Shown here piece by piece: positions 55,299 through 64,000 of a stretch of DNA of 64,000 nt. The stretch is from Plumapathes pennacea (taxonomy: Eukaryota; Cnidaria; Anthozoa; Antipatharia; Myriopathidae). The stretch covers positions 24,663,069 to 24,727,068 of the forward strand of contig OZ038463.1 in the NCBI GenBank assembly GCA_964036295.1, given 5' to 3'. The notes beneath the pieces are model-generated. The model was given only the letters and a program-made list of their open reading frames with translations, was not told where the DNA came from and ran no database searches. Position 1 is the first letter of the stretch. Each line of letters opens with the position of its first letter. The position numbers and the translations under genes were made by a program.

Positions 55299-56882
55299 GC
55301 CAGCGACGTTGAAATCACCAGTGGAGACGTACTGCTTGTTTACACAGTTCACCGTGAACAATAAACAGTGAAGTGTGTGCATTGTATGACTCATAGCTTG
55401 CTAACCGACCATTACAATGGCGATTTCCGAGTCTTGGCATCTATGACTCCACTGAGATTGGTCAGATATAACAAATTCTCAAGAGCTACAATATATTATT
55501 ATCAACATAGTGATGAGAATTACTAGTTCAGGATCTCATGGCTCAAATCTTTGCCTCAAAGTTCTATAATTAAAATGCTTAAACGATGTGGTTTTTATTG
55601 TGAAGTACGATGGATAATTTAGTAGTGACTGCAAAGATTCTCAAGGCTTGAAAAGCTACAGTAGTTTAGTTTTTTTGTATTTTCATCAGAGGATCTATTT
55701 CAGGGGGAAAAAATGAAACTATATTAACAGGCGGAATTCCTGGACATACATCTTGTCACCCTAATCCTATGCTCGGTTTTAACGAACACAGTAATGTACA
55801 GGTCTGAGGGCTAAATGTTTTTCCTTCTGAAAGAGTGTCGAAAAATCGCACATTTTGGTCTCGGGGCTGTTAACTCACCTCAATGTGGCACCAATGTGGC
55901 GTTTAAATAATCAATTATGATCTCCATAAGAAAATCCTTGAAAGAAAACCAAGAAGGCTTAGGATCTTCCTCTGTTGTGATACAAGCGCTTTTCTTGCAC
56001 TTCAGTGCCAAGAATAAGCACTAGTAACAAACTGCAGGAAACAGTCTAAATGACAATCAGATTAGACTACTCAAAACAGACTTCAAAACAGACTATAGGA
56101 CACTCCAGCACATAAAATATTTCTTACATTCTTTCTTCTGGACTTGACTCTGGAAAATACTGCAAGTAAAGGAAAGATAAGTTTGTTACTTTCTCAAAGG
56201 ACATCGGACATGTGGTAATCATTTTGGGTGTACTCACTTGCGCGAGGATTTCCAACAATTCTTCTATTGCACCCTGGAGGACAGCCAGGGGCGGCAATAA
56301 CTCCTCTCCTGTCCCTTCAGACTAGAATTAAAACAAAGTGTAAGTATAGATACACGAGAATTCAAGCAAGACAACAGACCGGCAACTTACCGGCATAGCG
56401 ATTTCCTGGTGTCTCTGAGGACCAGCTGTCAAATGAGATTAAAAACCACTCCTTCAAATCTCCGGCCAGTAATCTTGTCAGTAATCTTGTCAGACGAAGA
56501 ACAGCACACCACTGGGCAATATTTTTGTGCTACTATATTCTAATTCTTCATTTTTTACATGACTTTACATTTTTGAGTGCAAATACGGGTCAAAACGAGT
56601 GCAAAGATGGGAGCGTATTGCACTCGTTAGAAACCAACGCGTCATTTTTTGTTCCGTTTTGCGCGTGGCGAGAACGTTTGTCCAGCTTCGTTCGTCGTAT
56701 AATAAACAAACACGAAAAGTTGTGCAATACGGCTGTATTTTTACTCGTCATTTGTAAAAATACTCGTAAAAATACTCCGCCGTATTGCTCTCCTTCCCTT
56801 TTAATAATCTCTTTCTATTTTATTTCTTCATCTTATATGCTTGCCGCATTGTTTTGCACATAACAGGTCAAGTATCGAAATG
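55299..56882. repeat. 1.58-kb direct duplication, copy 2
   Basis: Partner of 52264-53838. Small differences include an extra CATGTGGTAATCATT block near 56210 and one fewer TCGTAAAAATAC unit near 56760. Confidence 0.9.
56125..56395 (-). other. Possible 5' exons of an unrecognised gene, copy 2
   Basis: Minus strand: an ATG followed by one codon (MP) then donor GTAAGT at 56390; exon 56321-56238 (acceptor TTCTAG, donor GTGAGT) encoding SEGTGEELLPPLAVLQGAIE and ELLEILAQ in phase; a mini-exon near 56148-56127 (SQVQKKE). Splice edges are good but the peptide matches no family I know. It could be the start of a transposon gene whose rest is not in the window. Confidence 0.35.
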
Positions 56883-58328
56883 TAGAGCATGTTTGCGACA
56901 AAGTGAAAAACAATCAGACTAGATCAGGGGCCATTGAGCGGCGCGCCTGTGAAAAGGTTCAACAAGAAATCCCTAAATTTATGTGATTATGATGGATGGT
57001 GATCTAATTGATGATACTTCATCAGGAAAAAACCTCTCTCCCCTCTCGTTGTCGCATCAGAGAGTCTGAGGACGCCCACACATTGTGCTGACACACGGGC
57101 TATTTCCGACGTCAACTCTTTTATCTGGTTCTTGTCTCAAGTCACGAGTCAATTACTTTAAAACACAAGGACAATCCGATTATTGCTAAATTTTATGAAA
57201 CCCTTAGAATTTTTTTCTTGTCATTAGTCATCCCTTGAAATCTGACGTCAGTGTTTGTTAAAGACATGTTGCAATCTTAGCTTCAGCTTTGCCGGAAGTG
57301 TGGACTGGGTTTGTGGTAAAATGCCGCCCGGTATTAAGTTGGCCAGAAGTTGTCAAAGTAAAAATAATGAGCAGGGGGTTTTGTAACTGCAGTGCCGTGC
57401 CTATCTGATATGACAAGAACACGTTTAGCCCAATAGTTTACATTACTTGAAGAAAGAACACGACAAAAACACGCGGACGCATCAGCAAAAGCTTTATTCG
57501 CAGGTCTTGTCCAACTGACTCGTGATCTTGATCTTTACCTTGTCATACTCTTAAAAATATACTTCATAACATCTCTTTCCTTCCCGGATGATACAAAATG
57601 TAAAGATGGTTGCAGAGAAGTCCACACCTTTTTCTGCACCTTTACTTTTAGCCCAAGAGCTGCTAAATGTCAGTGCTCTTTGATAGGACCCCACACAGTA
57701 TAATATAGTATGGAGAATTTGGAATCTTATCAAACCTCTAAGTAAACTCTCACTCAGTTACCATATTATTCCATGATATTACAGGAGAATTTCTGTTTTG
57801 ATAGTCAGAAGTTACAAGTTTTTGTCGGAAACATTGTAAATGATAAAGTTGCTTCGCACGTTGTGTGTTCTAAAAGGTCCGCCAACTTTCCGTCGTAAAT
57901 TTCGAGCTGAAAGTGAAAAGTTTTTGTCCTTTTTTTGTCGGGAGGGAGGCCAAAAGGCCCCCCGGTTGAAACTGCTTTTTGGATGTATTTATGGCGTCAA
58001 GGAGCGCCTTTCCCCAAAGCGCTTTCTCCCGTTTCAAGCACGGCACAGGCGGGATTCGGAACTTTAAATTCTTTATCCATTCTTAAACCCTCTGTTCTTG
58101 TGAAAATTTTAAGTACTCTTTTTTATCACTACTACGTGTGGGATGGTAGTTTATACAGATGTTACGGTATGCGCAATGCATAATCCACAGGAGCTTTTGT
58201 TTTCGCTAATATTTCAACATTCAGATACATTCTTCACTGTATTTGTAACCGTTTTCCTGCCCCATCTTACAGCCAGTGTTTACGTGGGCTCGCTGAGTCT
58301 ACTTTCCAATTTTCGCACATATTTTACT
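56883..58328. other. Unassigned sequence
   Basis: No gene recognised. A G/C hairpin GGGAGGCCAAAAGGCCCCCC sits near 57944-57964. Short open stretches at 57840-58394 have no motif. Confidence 0.4.
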
Positions 58329-58439
58329 GCCTACGGCCACACCACCGCGGATAACACCGGTTCACTGAAGTTAAGCCCGGTCGGGCGGGGTTAGTACTTG
58401 GATGGGTGACTGCCTGGGAACACTCAGTGCTGTGGGCTT
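58329..58439 (+). rRNA. 5S rRNA-like sequence, shortened
   Basis: Begins GCCTACGGCCACACCACC and ends GTGCTGTGGGCTT, followed by a T-rich tract (TTTTCTTCTTC). The internal control region is well kept: GAAGTTAAGCCCGGTCGGGC (box A side) and GGTTAGTACTTGGATGGGTG (box C). Length is about 111 nt against about 119-120 for animal 5S. The missing bases lie after CACCGGTTC, where about ten nucleotides (TCGTCCGATC-like) are absent. Single copy here and not in a tandem array, so a dispersed pseudogene or a 5S-derived SINE head is more likely than a working gene. Confidence 0.75.
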
Positions 58440-58533
58440 TTCTTCTTCTTCTTCTTCAATCTTTGCCGTTTTTGCGGTGTTTTAAGCTTACTCTAGATCA
58501 CACATGGACATAGACTTTCAGTGTTTTACAACA

Positions 58534-58799
58534 AAATAAAAATGTTCTACATTTCGATAGTCGACCAGTTCAAGACCTTTCAATCCTGTTGTTTCCTTGT
58601 CTGTATTTTTTGTTTGTTTATTTGTTTCTTTCATATACTTGGACTCCAATGAAAACAAATCCTGCCCTCCCCTCTCCTTAGTTTGTCGCTCGCTCTCCTA
58701 CTCTTTTGACACGCGAAATGGGGGGGTTGCGTTCACCTGCCTCAACAAACTACCGCCAGCTACGCAGGCTAAAAATACTAGGAAGATTTTAGGTAATTT
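58534..58799. repeat. Dispersed 0.27-kb repeat, copy 1
   Basis: Matches 59390-59677: GTTCTACATTTCGATAGTCG, GACTCCAATGAAAACAAATC, CGCGAAATGGGGGGGTTGCG and CAGGCTAAAAATAC blocks in order. No coding capacity; probably a non-autonomous element. Confidence 0.75.
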
Positions 58800-59389
58800 G
58801 AATACGAGACTGACTGAAGCAGAGAGTACGCGTTTGTTATGGATAGGGGCTCAAATCAAAAACTACTACTTTTGTATTAAAACGTTTTGAGCTTCAGTTT
58901 GGTTAGTCGCCTTGACCCAGCCGCCGCTCTTGTTTGAAGAAAGTGTTACTCATTAACTGACATAGGCTTCAGTATCAAAATTAAGCCTGTACATCATTGG
59001 CCACAAAGGCCAGTCCCGTGGACTACTGTGCGGTTCCGCACTCGAAACCCATGCTTGTAGCGACCAGTAAGGTGGTTGCAATCTTCATTCTTCCAAGAAG
59101 CCTTCGCTCCATCCTTTTCCATTTCGTTTCGTTATTCTTTTTTGGCTTGGCTTTTATTTCTTCTGCCATAGCAGAATTTACCAGACATACGATCAGATTA
59201 TTGGGCGACAAGACAGGTGTTCGAGTCTCTACATCAGAGCTTTTAATCTTTCTTCTTGTTCTTGTTCTTGTTCTTCTTCTTTCGGGTCTTTTTTGTATCA
59301 GATTATTGTGAAACACTCAGCACTGCAAAACAGCATTCCGTAAATACAAGACTGTATGGGGAGTTCAGGTAAGGCAGTTATTAAGTTAT

Positions 59390-59677
59390 TAAAATAATGT
59401 TCTACATTGCGATAGTTGACCAGTTCAAGTCCTTTCGATCCTGTTGATTCCTTGCCTGTATTTTTTGCGTTTGTTTGTTTGTTTCATACACTCGGACTCC
59501 AATGAAAACAAATCCTGACGTCAGGCTTTTCCCTTTCACCCCCCCCTCTTTTCCCTCCTTAGTTTGTCGCTCACCCTCCCACTCTTTTGGAATGCGAAAT
59601 GGCGGGGTTGCGTTCACCCACCTCAACAAACTACCATCAGCTATGCAGGCTAAGAATACCAGGAAAAATTTAGGTAA
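59390..59677. repeat. Dispersed 0.27-kb repeat, copy 2
   Basis: Partner of 58534-58799 at roughly 85-90% by eye. The sequence beyond it (CAGTATGCGAAGTTACAGCG, near 59697) recurs near 60660, so longer pieces of the same family are scattered to 60.7 kb. Confidence 0.7.
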
Positions 59678-60892
59678 TATTGAGATCAGTATCAGTCAGT
59701 ATGCGAAGTTACAGCGCATTCGGGACCAAAGTTAAATTCGTAGAAAAATCGTCGCATAGATCATCTCTCCCCGAAGCTTGAAATATCGAAATCGCGTTGG
59801 CGTTGCGAATATATTTTGCAACCGACAATGAATGAATGGCTGAGTGTCAGTGCGAAATGGCGTTTATGGAAGAATACGAGACTGATTGAAGCAGAGAACA
59901 GACGTTTGAGCCACTGCCGTCAACGAAGTGTCGCACATAAAGGCTGGTTCACATGACAGAGCTGACAAACGCATTGCGTTGGTGACGTCATCAGTTCATA
60001 CGCTTTGTTTATCTTGTTCAGAATCCGATCACTGAGGTCAATATATTAACTTAAATTAACCTTAGAGCTTTCCTTTTCGTTGCAATGCTTGACCGGTCCT
60101 TTCACCTTAAGTATATTGTCCTTTTATACTATCTACGACTTTCACGGAATGCAGCTGGCCCAGTACTAAACGGCCGCTATGGCGATGAAATCACTCTGAC
60201 AAGGACGAATTCATTTGCAATATTTTCACCACGGGTGCAAGGAGGAAAGTGGTAGGTGCAAAAGCTCAGGAAGAGAAAAACTATAGAACTGCAAAGTCTA
60301 AAAATTTGTAGCTTAACCTTTGCTTCTGCGTCTTAACGTTTTTAAAAAACTCCGCTGGAAGCTGTTTTGCCACACAATTAAAAAATACAAAGGGATTCAG
60401 TGGAGCGTACACCCGCGCCAGTTTCCGCAGGAAAAAGCTTGCCTGCGCGTGTCACCCGGAATCAAAACACCCGGAACAATGCATGTATCGGTAATGAATA
60501 TTCACAACTGCTGCCAGAGGGTCCCCTTGGGAGCGGAGGGCCAGTATTCTTTTGTTTAAGTGTACGCAGCGCTTACCACAAATGCAAGCAAATATCTCGG
60601 AAACAAGCCCAAAATCTGAAAAACAAAATACAGGGACATTTTATTTACATAAGTATCAATCAGTATGCGGAATTACAGCGCATTTTGGCCAAAGTTAAGT
60701 TTTGGACAAAAAATATCACATGGACCGTTTTTGCCGGAGGCTCTTCATTTGATCGAGTGAAGGTTCGTCTGTCAGTCAGTCAAGAGGCGGACAACACTTC
60801 ATGTAAAGACTAACGGAAAACTATGCTACTCCTTATAAGGCAGTTCGTTCCTTATAAAGGATGCGTGCATCGCGACAGATTTGAACTAAACT
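59678..60892. other. Unassigned sequence with repeat scraps
   Basis: No gene recognised. It holds partial copies of the dispersed repeat (CAGTATGCGGAATTACAGCG near 60661). It runs up to the start of the second Helitron relic. Confidence 0.4.
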
Positions 60893-61936
60893 TTGAACAA
60901 ATGTCGAATTGAATGGATCATATTGATTCATTCTGTGTTAAAGAAAATGAATTTGGAAGCTGAAAAACTGAATGAAGCTCGTCTTCAAAAACGAAGAGAG
61001 TATGAAAGAGCAAGGTGCAAGCGTGAAACAATCGAAGAGCGAAAAATTCGTCTTGAGCAAAGACGAGAAGTACAAAGCCTCCGAAAAGAAACGCAGAGAC
61101 CAGAAAGTCCCGCCACAAAACGATGCTACAACAGAGAGAAACAGAAGCAAAGACGGGCCAAGCTAACATCTCCGGAAAGACAAAAGCGCTTGAAAGTGAA
61201 TCGAGAGTTGCAGAAGCGAAAGCGTGCCCAGGAGAAAACTCTGGAAAGACAACAGCGCTTGAAAGCGAATCGAGAGTTGCAGAAGCAAAAGCGGGCCCAG
61301 CAGAAAACTCCGCAAAAAGAAGGCAATCGCCAGCTAGTTGCTTTCCGACATGGCAATGAAACCTCTGACAAAAGAGCCCGCAGGCTTCAAGCTCAAACTG
61401 AAGCCAACACTCTATGCCGATGACAATGTGTTGCAGTTGTCGAAGAACGTCACGATCAGAGACAACAATATTTGCATGACCATGGGTGGGCAAATCCGGA
61501 AACTCCTTCATTCCACGAACAAGAATGGGTACAGGAGGAACTTGCTGCCTTTCACCGCTTTGAGGAAAACCTCCAACACTTACGCTGCAAGGTATGCAAA
61601 GAAACATGGCCGATCACCAACCAAAGCATGTCCGAGCAGAACTACACCTGCACTAGGTGCAAGCGCGACAAAAAGACTTTGTGTTGATTGTTCTCGGCTG
61701 ACAACGACATGGATCCTGGGACAGTGCCTGCAGAACTACAGGACCTTACTGAAGTAGAGGAAATGCTGATCGCCAGAGCTTTTCCCATCATGTGTGTTTA
61801 CCGTAAAAACACGGCGGGCAGCGTGGTTACAAAGGTCATGTCCTCAACTTGCCACAGGATGTTCAGGGATTTCTCAGCACTCTTCCAGCCAATGTGAGTG
61901 ATCTGCCCGTTCTTATCATCAGGAAGCAAGGGGAAG
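60893..61936 (+). pseudogene. Second Helitron Rep/helicase relic, N-terminal part
   Basis: 60893-61423 encodes an Arg/Lys/Glu-rich coiled N-terminus (KRREYERARCKRETIEERK, repeated LERQQRLKANRELQKQKRAQ units). In another frame follow HEQEWVQEELAAFHRF, a Cys finger (LRCKVCKETWP, YTCTRCKRDKK), a stop at about 61685, then [20 protein letters not shown] and, in a third frame, GGQRGYKGHVLNLPQDVQG and VSDLPVLIIRKQGEG (DUF6570-like region). These match the same parts of the Helitron protein at 13437-19253 ([25 protein letters not shown]), but it is a different, diverged family with at least two frameshifts and a stop. No OTU domain is visible. Confidence 0.75.
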
Positions 61937-63345
61937 GTAAGAATTGAAAACTATTGACCTCTGTGTATTGATGGCCGAATTTGCACAATTATGCATTAAT
62001 TGCAATACGGGCATTCTTTGCCATTGTTTATTTTCAACGAAGAACAGCTGAACAAAGGATGCATTATGAAATTTTGTTTTATCTGAATTCCTGTTTAATC
62101 GAAGAATCGAAGAATTGTGTTCACAATACTGTATACATGTGTTCGTACTTTGATTTACCATTGCAAAAGCTGTGGTTTGTGTTTTTTAGAATATTTGCCA
62201 ATTTTTACTACAGTATCAGTGCCTAATTAATTTACAGAACAAAAAACTGAACAAAGAATGCATGGTGAAATTTTGTTTCATTTGAATTCATGTTTATCAG
62301 ACTGAATGTGTTTTTATTATTTGCTGCATTTTCATACACAAGGATCGAAGAGAAAACAATACTGTATACATGTGTTTGTACTTTGATACCATTGTAAAAG
62401 CTGTAGTTTGTTTTTTAGAATATTTGCCAATTTTTACTACGGTATCAGTGCCTAATTAATTTACAGTGATTTATGATCTATGCAGTGAAGTTTCTTTAGC
62501 TGTCCATGTGATGTGCATTTGTTTTATGCCATATACACTTGATATATTTAAAAGCATTTACAGCAGTGTTTTTAGAAAAGAATTGGCCTCTATTATTTAT
62601 TATAAAATAACTATGATACTACGCACGCTCTGATTGGTTAAAAAACCATTTTATAAATAGTACAAAGACATGGAAATGACGAATCCTGAAATAAAAAGAC
62701 TGCGTGTCATCCCCTACTTCAAAGATTCATGTGTTACAGAAACTGCAGTGGGCTATTAGAGCAAATAGTGAAGCCGTGTGCAAATCATGTGCAATTAGTG
62801 AAGCAGCGTGAAGAAAAGTTGTCTGAATATTGCATGAAATTTAATTCGGAAACCGTGAGACAGAAAGCCAACAATTACACAGTCAAAGAACATTCTCTAA
62901 AGTTTCTAACCTTATACCTTCGTCTCCTGTGGCTCGTAGCTAGTAACAGATGGCTTAGATCACCGGAGTTTCACACGAATAATTGTAGGTTTATGGTGAT
63001 GAAGACACAAACAGTCTTCGCTAATGAGTCTGTCTCGGCTGTCGGCTTGGTGGCACAAAAGCTGTTGAGTCAATTCAATGGAGTTGACTGTCGTCCGGCA
63101 GAGTTCAAGTAATGCTCAAGTAAAGCAAACAAATGTACAAACTACCTTCTTCAGCAGAATAGTGTTGTTGTGCAGACATGTTTACGTCGAGTGACACCGT
63201 TGTCCTGAAAGTTAAAACCTGACGGCTCAAAACATTCTCGCCGGTTCTTCTGAATTCTTGACAAACAGTGGTACTAATATCCGACACATTTCTTGCGAAA
63301 TTCATCTTCATTTAGCAGCCTGTCAAGTTTTTCAAGTGAACGGGA
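61937..63345 (+). other. Insert or intron inside the second Helitron relic
   Basis: Begins with a GTAAGA-like donor (61936-61942) and holds a tandem duplication (61985-62467). A 127-aa open stretch at 62729-63112 (CANHVQLVKQREEKLSEYC ...) shows no known motif. The Helitron part between the DUF6570-like region and the Rep domain is missing, so this replaces coding sequence rather than just splitting it. Confidence 0.45.
61985..62467. repeat. Tandem duplication, period about 240 bp
   Basis: Blocks such as ACTGTATACATGTGT, TTAGAATATTTGCCAATTTT and GTATCAGTGCCTAATTAATT occur twice in the same order (for example near 62128 and 62361, and near 62211 and 62443). Confidence 0.8.
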
Positions 63346-63913
63346 GTGGTGTTCCGTTTTCATTCATGGACTGACTTGATGCATATGCAAGCCATTATCA
63401 ACAATCCCCATCTAACAGATTGGTACTTCTCAGCCAAACTGCCAGAATTCATCAACCGCTGGATGTATGGGTGCCTTGATGCAAGTTGGCACTGGTATCG
63501 ATATGAATGGCAAGCACGTGGATCTATTCATGCCCTCGGCTGTGCTCAGCTGAAGAATGACCCTGGCCTTTGTGACCTCATCGCCAAAGCTGCCAAGGGC
63601 TGGGAAACACAGAATATGCTCTTTGATCCTAATGCTAATCGCGAAGAGCTGCAGGCAACAATTGCAGAGGGCAACCAAGCCAAGGCAACAGCAGTCGAAT
63701 ATGCAGATTGGCTGGTGACAACAATGAATGAGGCAATGCCGGACTCCAATGACTGGTCAGCACCAGATCCACACCCATCCTCTGTTCCCTTCAGAGATGT
63801 GGAAGATGAGGATTACCATCAACTGGTCAACTCTGTTGAGCGGCATACCCGTTGTAATGCAGCCTACTGCCTTCGTCGCAAGAAAGCAGGAGAAGAGCCT
63901 AGCTGTCGGTTTG
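63346..63913 (+). pseudogene. Second Helitron relic, Rep nuclease part
   Basis: QAIINNPHLTDWYFSAKLPE, then [56 protein letters not shown] and PSCRF. This aligns with [34 protein letters not shown] and [16 protein letters not shown] of the first Helitron. The HUH motif reads IHALG where IHxHG is expected, so a metal-binding His is lost. The frame is cut at about 63913 by a reverse-oriented R repeat. The Tyr motif and helicase are beyond the window or deleted. Confidence 0.8.
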
Positions 63914-64000
63914 TATTAACTCAATACGTTTCTTCTATCAGGCTTTCGAGTATTCGTGCTCTGTAACAAATATAAAATTGAAAGCGAGGAATGTCACAAG
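63914..64000 (-). repeat. R repeat, reverse-oriented, at right edge
   Basis: Reverse complement reads TCGCTTTCAATTTTATATTT then GTTACAGAGCACGAATACTC, matching 37289-37345. It is inserted in the second Helitron relic and runs off the window. Confidence 0.8.

Noticed and set aside
57010-57075. Another hammerhead ribozyme (CTGATG-like motifs near the CATCAG sequences)
   Set aside because: No GAAA/GTC partner in the right order and no closing stem I could be found on either strand.
62729-63112. 127-aa open stretch as a real gene
   Set aside because: No known motif, no splice context and located in sequence that interrupts a dead Helitron; left as unassigned.

Overview
The window looks like a transposon-dense intergenic or accessory region of an animal genome, most plausibly an anthozoan cnidarian such as a stony coral. 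The evidence is spliceosomal GT..AG introns in several genes, CR1/L2-like and L1/Tx1-like non-LTR retrotransposons, a Penelope-like element, an animal-type Helitron with an OTU domain and a companion RPA-like gene, THAP/YqaJ and KDZ DNA transposons, a 5S rRNA-like copy and a tRNA-headed SINE-like segment. I recognise no ordinary host housekeeping gene. The only host-type coding fragment is a short ankyrin-repeat piece near 54 kb.

Layout. 1-1.54 kb: unassigned sequence, then two 261-bp direct repeats 591 bp apart, each carrying a hammerhead-ribozyme-like fold on the minus strand. 1.54-11.3 kb: a multi-exon KDZ-family transposase relic (minus strand) split by at least three non-LTR retrotransposon fragments. 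12.0-13.0 kb: another RT fragment and a tRNA-like segment. 13.0-30.0 kb and 36.8-52.3 kb: two copies of one roughly 9-kb segment, each enlarged by its own private insertion. Copy 1 carries a 7.8-kb Helitron (13470-21308). Copy 2 carries a 6.4-kb TTAA-flanked DNA transposon (43880-50261). Each copy shows the other's pre-insertion site. The shared segment holds L1-like debris, a THAP transposase/YqaJ element (ISL2EU-like) inserted inside an L1-type ORF1, and a CR1/L2-like element. 30-36.8 kb: skewed-composition sequence, an L1-like relic, and a Penelope-like fragment forming an inverted repeat around 734 bp of uninterrupted TAGG. 52.3-56.9 kb: a second direct duplication of about 1.58 kb, a 97-bp near-perfect palindrome and an ankyrin fragment. 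58.3 kb: a shortened 5S rRNA-like sequence. 60.9-63.9 kb: a decayed second Helitron, cut at its right side by a repeat family also found near 13, 22, 37 and 38 kb.

Most interesting points. (1) The TTAA element has exact ends, an empty site, and two convergent spliced genes whose exons assemble without a frameshift. One encodes about 1246 aa with a DDE-like triad, a homeobox-like region, a Pro-rich repeat and a C-terminal cysteine-protease-like domain. The other encodes a 167-aa HTH protein. (2) The paired hammerhead-like folds near the left edge resemble Penelope terminal repeats or animal retrozymes. (3) The nested insertions allow a relative chronology to be read directly. The large duplications could be real tandem segmental duplications or uncollapsed haplotypes, and the sequence alone cannot separate these.
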